In this document: piece by piece, positions 20,643 to 29,203 of the stretch | How positions within the stretch are numbered: the first letter of the stretch is position 1 | Layout of the letters: the number at the start of each line of letters is the position of its first letter | Assembly (NCBI RefSeq): GCF_029269835.1 | Contig: NZ_JARJBB010000005.1 | Span: forward strand, 186,001 to 250,000 | Direction of reading: 5' to 3' | Length of the DNA: 64,000 nt | From: Streptomyces tropicalis | GTDB lineage: Bacteria; Actinomycetota; Actinomycetes; Streptomycetales; Streptomycetaceae | Program-made: the position numbers and the translations under genes | Notes under the pieces: model-generated | Seen by the model: only the letters and a program-made list of their open reading frames with translations | Told to the model about the DNA's origin: nothing | Database searches by the model: none

Positions 20643-21686
20643 TCAGGCAGTCTGCTTCTGCGGGTTCAGGTCGAGTGCGATGTGCGGGGCAAGTGCCTGC
20701 AGGAAGTCCGGGGCGTCGAAGATCTCGCCGGCGGAGGCAACACCGATGGTCTTGGTCCGCCCGGTCAGGACGCGCTCGAGGGCCTCGGCGACAAGGGGCG
20801 CGGTGACGGCGTAGATGTCCTGGCCGCTGGCCCTGGCCCGGCGTTCGGCTCCGCCCGAGCGCACGATGACGTCGACGAGGAAGGTCTGCTCCGAGCGCCC
20901 GCTGTCGTCGGCGGCGATCGGGGCTGGTGTGTGGGAGGCTGCGACGTCGCTGACCGCCTCGGCGGTCATGTAGGTGGTCACGTCGGGGATGGACAGGTGC
21001 TGGGGGACGGTGACGACGTCCGCCATCGTGAACTCCCCGATCACCGGCCGGGGTCCCACCGGATCCGGGAAGCTCCACTCCAGGGTGGGCGCGTCGTCGG
21101 TGCGGTGCTCCCACTGTCCGCCGCTGTAGCGCAGGCGGTTGGCGCCGCGCCGCTGACGGGAGACCGCGCCCGAGAGCCGGGTGCCGACGGTGGGGTGCCA
21201 ACTGCTGAGCGCGTAGGCGATGTGTGCCTCGTCGGCTTCGGTCCAGTCGCCCATCGCCGCGGTGGCCAGCAGGTCGCCGAGACCGCCGAAGAAGGCCATG
21301 GCCGGGACGATCACCGCTCCCGCGTCCCGGGCCCGCTCACGGTAGTGGGCGAAGGTGTCGAGGTTTGCCTCGAGTTCGGCGGCCACGTCCAGGTACGGGA
21401 TTCCCGCGCGCAGCGCGGCCTCGATCACGGGGCCTGTGGTCGAGGCGAAGGGGCCGGCGCAGTTGATGACCGCCGCCGTTCCCGCCAGGGCCCGGTCCAG
21501 CGAGGCCGGGTCCTCGACCGATGCCACCCGGGCCTCCAGCCCGTGCTCGTCGGCCAGCTCCTCCAAAGCCTGCGCGTTGCGCCCGGATAGCACCGGGACG
21601 AACCCGCGCGCGGCCAGCTCCGCCACCACGAACCGTCCGGTGTGACCGTACGCGCCGAACACCGCCACCAGCCGACCTGACCCCAT
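20643..21686 (-). CDS. Saccharopine dehydrogenase-family NAD(P)-binding protein
   Basis: The 347-residue product has an N-terminal Rossmann fold with VAVFGAYGHTGRFVVAEL (the dinucleotide-binding glycine motif) and the family follow-up VPVLSGRNAQALEELADE and INCAGPF. It lacks the C-terminal catalytic domain features that would name it saccharopine reductase. Such trans-acting enoyl-reductase-like or uncharacterised oxidoreductases are common in Streptomyces. It is divergent from an AraC-type regulator gene 106 bp away, which may control it. The start at 21686 begins the Rossmann fold; GGGAGC lies upstream. Confidence 0.8.
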   Translation of the reverse strand: MGSGRLVAVFGAYGHTGRFVVAELAARGFVPVLSGRNAQALEELADEHGLEARVASVEDPASLDRALAGTAAVINCAGPFASTTGPVIEAALRAGIPYLDVAAELEANLDTFAHYRERARDAGAVIVPAMAFFGGLGDLLATAAMGDWTEADEAHIAYALSSWHPTVGTRLSGAVSRQRRGANRLRYSGGQWEHRTDDAPTLEWSFPDPVGPRPVIGEFTMADVVTVPQHLSIPDVTTYMTAEAVSDVAASHTPAPIAADDSGRSEQTFLVDVIVRSGGAERRARASGQDIYAVTAPLVAEALERVLTGRTKTIGVASAGEIFDAPDFLQALAPHIALDLNPQKQTA

Positions 21687-21792
21687 GAGACTGCTCCCGT
21701 GTACTCGAACGCCCGCTGCGATGCCGATCCGCAGTGGCCTGACACCCACATCCTGTCCGTGGACAGCACCCTGTACGAGCGTCGGAAACGAC

Positions 21793-22749
21793 ATGCCACG
21801 TACAGTTTCGGACATGCCCGCTGCCGCGCTGGCCGTCACCGACGGCATGCTCCACTACGAACTGTCCGTGGCCGTCGAGGTCTTCGGGGCCGACCTGACT
21901 CACATCGTGGACCCCTGGTACGACTTCTCCCTCTGCGGGAGCGGTCCGGTGCGCGTTGGCCGCTTCCGCTTGGACCCCGACCACGGACTCGACCACCTCG
22001 CGCACGCGGACACGGTGATCGTCCCCGGCTGGGCCGACACGGATCGCGAACCGCCTGCCGAACTGGTCGACGCGGTGCGCGCCGCCCATGCGGCCGGCGC
22101 CCGCGTGGCCTCACTGTGCACGGGCGCCTTCGTCCTGGGGGCGGCAGGACTGCTCGACGGCAGGCGCGCCACCACACACTGGGCCCACACGCGGGAACTG
22201 GCCCGGCGCCACCCAGCGGCCACCGTCGATCCCGACGTCCTCTACGTCGACAACGGCGACGTCCTCACCTCCGCGGGCAAGGCCGCAGCCATGGACCTAT
22301 GCCTGCACCTGGTACGCCTCGACCACGGTTCGGCCATCGCCAACACGATCGCTCGACGCTTGGTGATCCCGCCGCACCGCGACGGCGGCCAGGCCCAGTT
22401 CATCGCAACACCTCTCCCCTCTCCGAGCAACCACCCCCTGGGCGAGCTCTTCCCGTGGGCGCTGGAGCGACTGGACCAACCACTCACCGTAGAGGATCTG
22501 GCCCGCCAGGCCCGCATGAGCTCACGCCACCTCAGCCGCCATTTCAAGCACCTCACCGGCACCACACCACTGCAGTGGCTCCACACCCAGCGCATCCGCC
22601 ACGCCCAGGAACTGCTGGAGACCACCAACGCCACCGTGGACACCATCGCCGTGGCCACCGGCATGGGCACCGCCACCACCCTGCGCCGCCACTTCCACCG
22701 CAGCGTCGGCGTCCCACCCGACACCTACCGCCGCACCTTCCGCCCCTAA
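21793..22749 (+). CDS. GlxA-family AraC-type transcriptional regulator
   Basis: A two-domain regulator of 318 residues. The N-terminal DJ-1/PfpI-like domain (MLHYELSVAVEVFGADL, then VASLCTGAFVLGAAGLLDGR with the nucleophile-elbow Cys) is a ligand sensor. The C-terminal AraC domain has two helix-turn-helix units (LTVEDLARQARMSSRHLSRH and TVDTIAVATGMGTATTLRRH). The start could be 21793 or the ATG at 21814; the first is used here. It is divergent from the saccharopine-dehydrogenase-like gene and probably controls it. Confidence 0.87.
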   Translation: MPRTVSDMPAAALAVTDGMLHYELSVAVEVFGADLTHIVDPWYDFSLCGSGPVRVGRFRLDPDHGLDHLAHADTVIVPGWADTDREPPAELVDAVRAAHAAGARVASLCTGAFVLGAAGLLDGRRATTHWAHTRELARRHPAATVDPDVLYVDNGDVLTSAGKAAAMDLCLHLVRLDHGSAIANTIARRLVIPPHRDGGQAQFIATPLPSPSNHPLGELFPWALERLDQPLTVEDLARQARMSSRHLSRHFKHLTGTTPLQWLHTQRIRHAQELLETTNATVDTIAVATGMGTATTLRRHFHRSVGVPPDTYRRTFRP

Positions 22750-23015
22750 GGAGTAGCCCCAAGGCCCCATCAGGCAATCGAACAACGGCACGCCACGGTG
22801 CTGTCCCATGTGCTGAACAACCGCTGCCCAAACTCGTGAACAAAGCCAGACCAGGACGTGCGCGGGGGCCAGCCCCGCCACTCCGCTGCCAATGACGGCC
22901 GTGCAACGCCTAGCCTGCCGGCCGTTCGTCCGTCCCGGCTTCTCCCCGGCCCGTATCGCACCGGACGGCTTGTGCATGACTGGTCTCTCCCTTCCCAGAT
23001 GAGTGATCAACGCGG
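22750..23015. other. Intergenic region between the regulator and the fasciclin gene
   Basis: The two genes converge across 357 bp. Apart from the hairpin at 23016-23059 I see no gene, repeat or promoter. Confidence 0.5.
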
Positions 23016-23059
23016 CCGTGGGCCGGTGCGCGACTGAGCAGACGCGGACCGGCCCACGG
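23016..23059 (-). terminator. Hairpin terminator after the fasciclin gene
   Basis: Perfect 12-bp arms CCGTGGGCCGGT and ACCGGCCCACGG with a 20-base loop, 47 bases downstream of the fasciclin stop on the minus strand. It may serve both converging genes. Confidence 0.65.
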
Positions 23060-23106
23060 GAAGCGCCTCAGGACCCAGCGACGGGGCTGGCGGGCGCTGC
23101 GGTATA

Positions 23107-23766
23107 TCACATCTTGGGCATCAGGACGCTGTCGATGATGTAGACGTTGGCGTTGGCGGTCTTCACGTTGCCGCAGACGACCTTGGCGGAGTCGTTGACC
23201 GTGTAGGACTCGCCCGAGCCGGACGTCATCACCTTCGACTTCTCCAGCGTGTCGAAGGAGCCGTTCTCCAGGTCCTTCGGCGTGAGCTTCTGGCCGACGA
23301 CGTGGTAGGTGAGGATCTTCGTCAGCATGGCCTTGTCCTTCAGGACCTTGTTCAGCGTGGCCTTGGGGATCTTGTTGAAGGCGTCGTTGGTCGGTGCGAA
23401 CACGGTGATGTTCTGTGCGTTGTTGAGGGTGTCGACCAGGCCGGCCTTCTTCACTGCGGTCACCAGCGTGGACAGGGCCGGGTTGTTGGAGGCGGCGGTG
23501 GCCACCGGGTCCTTGGCCATGCCGTCGAAGGAGCCGGCGCCGTTCTTCGGTACGGCGGAACAGGCCGGGCCGAACGGCTGGTCCATGCTGCTCATGTCGC
23601 CGCTGGGGCTGGCCATGTCGTCGCTGCTCTTGGTAGCCGGGGCCGACGCCTTGTTGGAGGAGCCGGACTTGCCCGAGTCACTGCTGCCGGAGCAGGCGGT
23701 CAGCGCCAGGGGCAGCACGGCAGCGGCGGCGAAGAGGCCTGCGGTACGGCGGATACGAGTGTTCAT
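23107..23766 (-). CDS. Fasciclin (FAS1) domain lipoprotein, MPT70/MPT83-like
   Basis: A 219-residue secreted lipoprotein. It has a signal peptide with lipobox LTAC (Cys25), a Ser/Lys/Asp-rich linker, and one FAS1 domain from about residue 80. Conserved FAS1 blocks are present: ITVFAPTNDAFNKIP (H1), ILTYHVVGQKL (central YHVV), and ANVYIIDSVLMP (H2). FAS1 domains mediate adhesion or matrix contact. AGGAG precedes two adjacent ATG codons; the second gives the better spacing. It follows the molybdopterin oxidoreductase gene by 101 bp in the same direction, probably as one operon. Mycobacterial SigK regulons pair the same kinds of genes. Confidence 0.92.
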   Translation of the reverse strand: MNTRIRRTAGLFAAAAVLPLALTACSGSSDSGKSGSSNKASAPATKSSDDMASPSGDMSSMDQPFGPACSAVPKNGAGSFDGMAKDPVATAASNNPALSTLVTAVKKAGLVDTLNNAQNITVFAPTNDAFNKIPKATLNKVLKDKAMLTKILTYHVVGQKLTPKDLENGSFDTLEKSKVMTSGSGESYTVNDSAKVVCGNVKTANANVYIIDSVLMPKM

Positions 23767-23867
23767 CATGTTCTCCTGTTGAAGGTGCAGCACGCTGCTG
23801 CGTATCGGGGTTATGGGAAAAGTGGCTTGAGGGGGAGGGCACGAGACTCTTGGAGTGCGGCCGGCGG

Positions 23868-25499
23868 TCACTCGATGGTGATGACCACCGAGTGCCACCC
23901 GCTGGCGCCGTCGGGAATGGTGCGGGTGCGCTGGTCCGTCTGCACCATGCCGGTAAGGTCGGTGGCGCGCACCGTGAGGGTGTGGCCGCCCTTGGTGGCC
24001 TGCCAGGGCAACGACCACTGGCGCCAGGTGTCACGGGTGTCCTCGGCAGCCAGATGGGCTTCCTGCCAGGGCCCGTCGTCGAAGCGGACCTCGACCTTGT
24101 CGATACCACGCTGCTGCGCCCAGGCGACCCCGGCGACCATCACCGTGCCCGCCTTGGGCCGTGCGAACGGCTTCGGAGTGTCGATCCGTGACTCGGTCTT
24201 GATCGGCGCTTTGCGGGCCCAGCCCCGCTTGACCCAGTACGGGTCATAGGAATCGAAGGTGGTGAGCTCGATGTCCTCGATCCACTTGCAGGCCGACACG
24301 AAGCCGTACAGGCCCGGGACGACCATCCGGACCGGGAAGCCGTGCTCGAAGGGCAGCGGCTCGCCGTTCATGCCGAGCGCGAGCATCGCGTCGCGACCGT
24401 CCATGACGTCCTCGACCGGACTGCCGATCGTCATGCCATCCACGGACCGGGACACCAGCTGATCCGCCCGGCCGCCTCGGGACGGAGGCTTGACCCCGCA
24501 CTCGGCAAGCAGATCGGCCAGCCGCACTCCGATCCAGCGGGCATTGCCCACATACGGGCCACCGACCTCGTTGGAGACACACGTCAGGGTGATGTCCCGC
24601 TCGATCAGCTCCCTGCGCAGCAGGTCGTCAAAGGAGTAGGTGGCCGGGCGGCGCACCCCCTTGCCGTGGATCCGCAGCCGCCAGGCGGCGGCGTCCACCT
24701 TGGGCACCACCAACGCGGTGTCCACCCGGTAGAAGTCCTTGTTCGGGGTGACGAAGGGGCTGATCCCAGCAACGCGCAGCCCGGCCCTCTTCGGTACCGG
24801 TTGCGCCGGCGACCCGGGATTCGGCAGCACGACCTTGTTACGTGAGGCGATGGCGTCCTTGCCGTGCGAGGCGTTCAGCGACCGGCCGACCGCGCCCACC
24901 ACTGCCGAAGCAGCGGCGGCAGATGTAGCCGCGAGGACGAATCCCCGCCGGTCCCACCCCTCGGACGCAGGCACACCATCGGCCTCGTCTTCGCTGCCAG
25001 AGCCGGACTGCGGCGCCTTCGATCGGGCCGGCGCTGTGAGACGGCTCACCAGAACGTACAGCAGCAGAGCCCCTGCAACCGCTCCTACGACCGAGGGCAG
25101 CGCGTCGGTGAAGCTGGTGGAGTCGGGTCGACTGACGGCGGCTGCCGCCCCGATGACCCCGAAGAGAAGGACCCCGGCGGCTCCGACCCGCCGAAACCGC
25201 ACCGCCAACGCACCCAGCACCAGGGCCAGGGCGGCCAACACGACCAGGATGCCGAGCTGCAATACCAGCTTGTCGTTGGTGCCGAAGTGGCGGATCGCCC
25301 AGTCCTTCACCGGGGCGGGCGTCGCGTCGATGGACGCGCCACCCACCGCGATGACCGGACTGGACTGCGGACGCAACCCCGCAGCCACCAGTTCGGCCAC
25401 CGCCAGAGCGGCGAACCCGGCCAGCACCCCGCTCAGCGCACCCAGCGCCAGCCGCGGCCAACCCGGCCTCACTCGCTGATCCTTCTCTTCGTCCCTCAC
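23868..25499 (-). CDS. Membrane-anchored molybdopterin-dependent oxidoreductase (sulfite-oxidase fold)
   Basis: A 543-residue protein with four likely transmembrane helices in the first 155 residues. A Tat-like motif follows (DRRGFVLAATSAAAAS, about residue 183), then a sulfite-oxidase-type molybdenum domain outside the membrane. The molybdenum-ligating Cys is Cys307 in LTCVSNEVGG; GFPVRMVVPGLYGF and KWIEDIEL are also typical. A C-terminal dimerisation/immunoglobulin-like domain carries VEVRFDDGPWQEA and ends WHSVVITIE. The GTG start lies only seven bases from the predicted -10 block, so the message may be leaderless. It lies upstream of the fasciclin gene and close to sigK. Confidence 0.9.
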   Translation of the reverse strand: MRDEEKDQRVRPGWPRLALGALSGVLAGFAALAVAELVAAGLRPQSSPVIAVGGASIDATPAPVKDWAIRHFGTNDKLVLQLGILVVLAALALVLGALAVRFRRVGAAGVLLFGVIGAAAAVSRPDSTSFTDALPSVVGAVAGALLLYVLVSRLTAPARSKAPQSGSGSEDEADGVPASEGWDRRGFVLAATSAAAASAVVGAVGRSLNASHGKDAIASRNKVVLPNPGSPAQPVPKRAGLRVAGISPFVTPNKDFYRVDTALVVPKVDAAAWRLRIHGKGVRRPATYSFDDLLRRELIERDITLTCVSNEVGGPYVGNARWIGVRLADLLAECGVKPPSRGGRADQLVSRSVDGMTIGSPVEDVMDGRDAMLALGMNGEPLPFEHGFPVRMVVPGLYGFVSACKWIEDIELTTFDSYDPYWVKRGWARKAPIKTESRIDTPKPFARPKAGTVMVAGVAWAQQRGIDKVEVRFDDGPWQEAHLAAEDTRDTWRQWSLPWQATKGGHTLTVRATDLTGMVQTDQRTRTIPDGASGWHSVVITIE

Positions 25500-25505
25500 G
25501 CAGGG

Positions 25506-25534
25506 AATCCGGTTCTGCCCGCCCGGCGGATTGG
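25506..25534 (-). promoter_or_regulatory. Predicted SigK-type promoter of the oxidoreductase-fasciclin operon
   Basis: On the minus strand this reads CCAATCCG, 14 bases, CCGGATT. Both blocks and the spacing are identical to the sigK promoter candidate at 18938-18966. Transcription would begin at or near the GTG of the oxidoreductase gene, giving a leaderless transcript. Confidence 0.7.
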
Positions 25535-25568
25535 TCCCAGACCTGATCAGGTGAAAAAGGATCTCGGA

Positions 25569-25598
25569 CCAATCCCCAATGCATTCCGCAACGGATTA
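25569..25598 (+). promoter_or_regulatory. Opposite-facing SigK-type promoter motif
   Basis: CCAATCC, 16 bases, CGGATTA on the plus strand, the same blocks and spacing as upstream of sigK. Its -35 block is the inverted partner of the minus-strand promoter's -35 (GGATTGGTCC at 25528-25537 against GGACCAATCC at 25566-25575). A 12-bp palindrome ACCTGATCAGGT at 25541-25552 lies between. No plus-strand gene follows; a transcript would run antisense to the chaplin gene or belong to a lost gene. Confidence 0.5.
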
Positions 25599-25726
25599 CC
25601 CAGTTCAACACCGACGGACATCGCCGTCCCTGCTGCACCGGGGAACAGAGGCATCAGCCTGGCCGAGGGTGCCTGAGCAGGGGCCCGGGCACCCTCGGAC
25701 AGCTCTGCCGCAGTGACGCCAGTGCG

Positions 25727-25984
25727 TCACATGCCGGTATCGACGCAGGCATTGCCGAAGGCAGGGTTCAGCGAGCCGATCACGTCGACGGTGTTGCCGC
25801 AGGCGTTGACCGGGATGTTGACCGGGACCTGAATCACGTTGCCCGACAGGACACCGGGCGAATCGATCGCACCCCCCTGCGCGCCGCTGTCGGCCGACGC
25901 AGCCGCCGCGCCACCGAGCACCACCGCGCCCGCAGCCGCCACCAGACCCGCACCCCGCATCATCCGAGACTGCAGATACGTCAT
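25727..25984 (-). CDS. Short chaplin-like surface protein
   Basis: An 85-residue secreted protein. It has a signal peptide (MMRGAGLVAAAGAVVLGGAA...ASA) followed by one chaplin domain of about 45 residues: GGAIDSPGVLSGNVIQVPVN, then NIPVNACGNTVDVIGSLNPA and FGNACVDTG. The two cysteines that form the chaplin disulfide are present. Short chaplins assemble into amyloid-like films that coat aerial hyphae. GGGAGG lies upstream; an in-frame GTG at 25990 is an alternative start. This copy sits alone inside the island beside the SigK genes. Confidence 0.88.
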   Translation of the reverse strand: MTYLQSRMMRGAGLVAAAGAVVLGGAAAASADSGAQGGAIDSPGVLSGNVIQVPVNIPVNACGNTVDVIGSLNPAFGNACVDTGM

Positions 25985-26055
25985 GTTCACGTGCCTCCCT
26001 CCTCATTGCGACGGCAGTTGCCGCCGGCCGGCCGCGTGCCGCGACCAGGCATCCG

Positions 26056-26085
26056 TAATCCGCCGCCGCCATGCGCGCGGACTGC
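26056..26085 (-). promoter_or_regulatory. Possible SigK-type promoter upstream of the chaplin gene
   Basis: On the minus strand the -10 block CGGATTA is exact, and 16 bases upstream is GCAGTCC, five of seven bases matching CCAATCC. It would leave a leader of about 65 bases before the chaplin start. The imperfect -35 block makes this the weakest of the set. Confidence 0.35.
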
Positions 26086-26424
26086 TCAAAACGGCCTGGA
26101 TCACCCGATCGCACTACACAGCGGCCATGGCGCAGCCGTCGAGCCCGAGGTTCGACGGCTGCGAGGCCCCTGATCCCGCCACCCGCATCAGCGTCCGCCG
26201 TAACGCGCCTGTAGAGGACAACCGCACTCGGGGCCGAACAACCCGTGCCGGCGCACAGGGGCGACCACGCAACTGGACACGCTCATCCAGCCGTGGCATC
26301 CGGTTGCCGACATACCCCTTGTTCCGACAGATGCCGACGCGCACCAAGCCTTCCGCCCCAACAGCCACGGATCCAGTGCGTGACAGACAGGGCGCACACA
26401 GGTGCCCGGCAGAGAAAGGGTGTC
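26086..26424. other. Unassigned sequence between the chaplin promoter and the IS
   Basis: Neither strand gives a frame with coding character or a recognisable product. It is probably non-coding or decayed sequence adjoining the insertion. Confidence 0.4.
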
Positions 26425-27362
26425 GTTTCGATGTTGCAAGGTCAGTGCCTGCATCCGGGCTCTGCAGCTCTGGGGGTGCGGCACCTCCCCCAGCGGCCGC
26501 ATGCTGGGAGGGTGAGGATGGCCTTGGCGATGACGGTCATGCGGTTGGGGCTGATGCGGGCTCTGCGGAAGATCTGCCAGGACTTCAGCCGTGCCATGCC
26601 GCGTTCGGCGGGAGCTCGGGCCTGGGCCAGTGCGCGGTTGACGGTGCGCTGTGTGGGGGTCAGTTCGCCGCCGGGTGGTCGTTTGAGCCCGGTGGTGACC
26701 CAAGGGCCGGCGCCCTGGTAAGCGCGGTCGGCCAGGACGGGGACGCCCTGTCGCTCGCAGATCCGAATGATCCGGTGGGCACGGGCCGAGGTCAGGTCAT
26801 GGGTGCGGCCCGGCAGCGCGGGCGAGATCCACAGCATCTTGCCGGCGGGGTCGGTGACGACCTGGACGTTCACCCCGTCGCGGCGGTGCTTGGCCGAGTA
26901 GTCGTCGCGACCGTCGCCGACCCGATCGCATTCGGTGAGGGTCCCGTCCAGCAGCACGAAGTCCGGATCGCTCTCGCGCAGGACTTTCAGCAGGCCCGGA
27001 GCACGGTCCGCGAGCAGACCGACGACGGCCGTGACGTAGGCGTGAGCGGTACCGACGGATATCCCGAAGGCGGCCGCGATCCGCGCCAGCGTGTCGTGGC
27101 GGTGCAGGTACACGAGGGCGACCAGCGCACGCTGGTGCGGCGGGAGCTTGCAACGCCGGTCACCCTCACGGGTGACGATGAGCATCGTGACCCACTCGAC
27201 CAGGGCGTGAGGGAGGTCGAGTGCGGCAGGATAGGGAACCAACGAGGCTCCTGTGCCGATGGGTTGAGACTTCGAACACCTCCCTCAACGGCACGGGAGC
27301 CTCGTGCGTTGCGGTTCCTCGCCCCGGGCAGCACCGTCACCCGTTCAGTGGCAACGCTGAAA
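26425..27362 (-). mobile_element. IS5-family insertion sequence (about 940 bp)
   Basis: The ends read TTTCGATGTTGC (26425) and, in inverted orientation, TTTCAGCGTTGC (27362 backwards), matching at nine of twelve positions. One transposase gene fills the interior. Just upstream of it is a hairpin with 17-bp arms (27242-27258 and 27289-27305, one mismatch) that could limit read-through from outside. The exact ends are tentative because the inverted repeats are imperfect. Confidence 0.5.
26442..27242 (-). CDS. IS5-family DDE transposase
   Basis: A DDE_Tnp_4-type transposase of up to 266 residues. It has an N-terminal HTH ([20 protein letters not shown]) and catalytic motifs [10 protein letters not shown] (first Asp), [12 protein letters not shown] and LADRAYQG (second Asp), and a C-terminal Glu in [13 protein letters not shown]. 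The start is uncertain: the frame opens with TTG at 27242 and an ATG occurs 19 codons in. No frameshift is seen, so it may be active. The last residues run past the expected family end. Confidence 0.8.
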   Translation of the reverse strand: MVPYPAALDLPHALVEWVTMLIVTREGDRRCKLPPHQRALVALVYLHRHDTLARIAAAFGISVGTAHAYVTAVVGLLADRAPGLLKVLRESDPDFVLLDGTLTECDRVGDGRDDYSAKHRRDGVNVQVVTDPAGKMLWISPALPGRTHDLTSARAHRIIRICERQGVPVLADRAYQGAGPWVTTGLKRPPGGELTPTQRTVNRALAQARAPAERGMARLKSWQIFRRARISPNRMTVIAKAILTLPACGRWGRCRTPRAAEPGCRH

Positions 27363-27479
27363 AGGCTCAATGATCAACACGACTGCCGAAAGCTCTGCTC
27401 TCGCAGAGACCCAGGTCAAAGCGCTCTCAGGAACCCGACAGGCTTTGCGCCGGTTTTCGTTCCGATGTTCCTCACCCCC

Positions 27480-28536
27480 CTAACGAGCTCGTGCACGGTA
27501 GGCGGTGAGGCGTCGAGCGGCCCGGCGGGGCTGGGTTTTCACCACTATCGGGCAGGGATCAGGTCCTCGGCTTGCTGATGGCTGAGTAGGGCGGCAACGG
27601 CTTGGACGGTGTCGCTCATGTGCTCCCGGCGGCCGAGGTGGCGGGCCAGAGCCCGCCAGTTCTTCAAGTGGGCGATGCCGTGCTCGACCCGGATGCGGCG
27701 CGAAGAGTGCGCCTTGCGCTGTCTCTCGTGCATTTCTTCGTACCAGTCCGGGGCGTTCTTCTTGAACTTGCGGTGCGGTGGTGTCACCACCCGGCCGCCG
27801 GTCTGAGCCCCGAGGCCCTGGTAGCCGGCATCGGCGAGGATCTCCACTGCCGGGCCGTCGGCCAGTAGCTTGACCAGCCCTAACTGGCGGGCGTGGGTGA
27901 TGTCCGCGCAGCTTCCGGGGCTGGCCGGGCTGTAGAAGAGCACTCGTCCGTCCCTGGCCGTGAGGACCATGGACTTGACGGCGTTCTGCTTGTTCTTGCC
28001 GGAGATGAACTTGTCCCGGTCCTTGCGTCCGGCGGCTGGCCGGCGGACCCGGATCTCGGTGCCATCGATGATGCCGGTCATTTTGCTGGCGCCGAGGTGG
28101 TCGATAACCTCGGCGAGAGATCTGAGCCGCACGCCGGGGCTGATCGTGCACCCACGCTCGGCGAGCAGCGGTCGTATCTCGCCGATGGCCCGGGTGATGG
28201 TGGAGCGGTCCACGCCGAACCAGCAGGCCAGCACGTCGTGGGTGGTTGCGTGGCGAAGATGGACGAGCGTCGCCAGGAGCCGGTCGACGAACACGAGCCG
28301 GTGCTTCGCACCGGCACCGACCGCACGCTTCCGCGGTCGGGACACGAGCACGGCCTGGTGCCGTTCGTGCCACAACGGACCAACCTCGGCTACGAGTTCA
28401 GCGATCACTGCGGCCGACAAACCCGTGACCCTCCGGTCGCCGATGATTGCTTCACGCGTCGCGTTCCCCACCACACGACCATGATCAACGATCAGACGCT
28501 CGACGCCTCACCGCCTACCGTGCACGAGCTCGTTAG
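27480..28536 (-). mobile_element. Intact IS5-family element with 40-bp perfect terminal repeats
   Basis: The 40 bases 27480-27519 and 28497-28536 are exact inverted repeats, beginning CTAACGAGCTCGTGCACGGT. They enclose one uninterrupted transposase gene, giving a 1,057-bp element. Repeats this long and identical, with an intact gene, indicate a recent insertion. No clear target duplication could be fixed at the outer ends. Confidence 0.9.
27545..28474 (-). CDS. IS5-family DDE transposase
   Basis: A 309-residue protein with an N-terminal HTH (LRHATTHDVLACWFGVDRST), a first Asp in GIIDGTEIRVRRP, a second in EILADAGYQGLG, and a Glu in RRIRVEHGIAHLKNWRALAR. This is the DDE_Tnp_4 arrangement of the IS5 family. 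The start is GTG. The gene lies between perfect terminal repeats and has no frameshift, so the element is probably functional. Confidence 0.9.
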   Translation of the reverse strand: MVGNATREAIIGDRRVTGLSAAVIAELVAEVGPLWHERHQAVLVSRPRKRAVGAGAKHRLVFVDRLLATLVHLRHATTHDVLACWFGVDRSTITRAIGEIRPLLAERGCTISPGVRLRSLAEVIDHLGASKMTGIIDGTEIRVRRPAAGRKDRDKFISGKNKQNAVKSMVLTARDGRVLFYSPASPGSCADITHARQLGLVKLLADGPAVEILADAGYQGLGAQTGGRVVTPPHRKFKKNAPDWYEEMHERQRKAHSSRRIRVEHGIAHLKNWRALARHLGRREHMSDTVQAVAALLSHQQAEDLIPAR

Positions 28537-28593
28537 TCAAGGCATGTGGATTGGCCCTCTGCAGGGTGCCCTTCGCGATTTTCCGTAACTACT

Positions 28594-28605
28594 AGTGTGT
28601 ACACT
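28594..28605. promoter_or_regulatory. Candidate TetR operator
   Basis: Inverted repeat AGTGT-GT-ACACT lies six bases before the TetR start codon. This position suits autorepression by the TetR protein. No ribosome binding site fits between it and the ATG, so the transcript may be leaderless. Confidence 0.5.
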
Positions 28606-28611
28606 GCTCGC

Positions 28612-29187
28612 ATGAGCACCAGAGAACAACTCATCACGAGCACTCGTGAGCTCCTGTGGGAGCGTGGCTACGTGGGCACCAGCCCCAAGGCCGTCCTGCA
28701 GCGGGCGGGCGTGGGGCAGGGCAGCATGTACCACCACTTCAGCGGCAAGCGGGATCTCGCGCTGGCCGCCATCCGTCGCACAGCGGAAGAGCTGCGGGCC
28801 AAGGCGGAGGAGCAGTTCACCGCTACGGGGACGGCGTTGGAACGCATTTCCGCATACCTGCAGCGCGAGCGCGATGTCCTCAAGGGCTGCCCGGTCGGCC
28901 GACTGACCCAGGATCCGGATGTGATGGCCGATCCCGCGCTGCGCGCTCCAGTCGACGAGACCTTCGACTGGCTGCGCCACCGCCTTGCCGCGGTCCTGAA
29001 GGAAGGCCGCGACGACGGCGAGCTCAATGCGGCGATGAATCCTGCAGAGACCGCCTCAATGGTGGTCGCGGTGCTTCAGGGCGGTTATGTCCTGGCGCGT
29101 GCGGCCCACTCAACGGAGCCGTTCCAGCACGCCGTCGCCGGCGTGCTCGGACTCCTCGCCTGCCAGGCCACGACTCCATCCCAGTAG
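28612..29187 (+). CDS. TetR-family repressor
   Basis: A 191-residue repressor. Its N-terminal HTH (about residues 10-45: LLWERGYVGTSPKAVLQRAG, GQGSMYHHFSGKRDL) is followed by a C-terminal ligand domain with LKGCPVGRLTQDP, seen in the YxaF/LmrA-like group. It is followed in the same direction by a cupin gene and a DUF4865 gene, a common trio, so these are the likely targets. It begins 76 bp after an IS, so its original upstream context is lost. Confidence 0.88.
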   Translation: MSTREQLITSTRELLWERGYVGTSPKAVLQRAGVGQGSMYHHFSGKRDLALAAIRRTAEELRAKAEEQFTATGTALERISAYLQRERDVLKGCPVGRLTQDPDVMADPALRAPVDETFDWLRHRLAAVLKEGRDDGELNAAMNPAETASMVVAVLQGGYVLARAAHSTEPFQHAVAGVLGLLACQATTPSQ

Positions 29188-29203
29188 AGGAATCACCTTC
29201 CCG

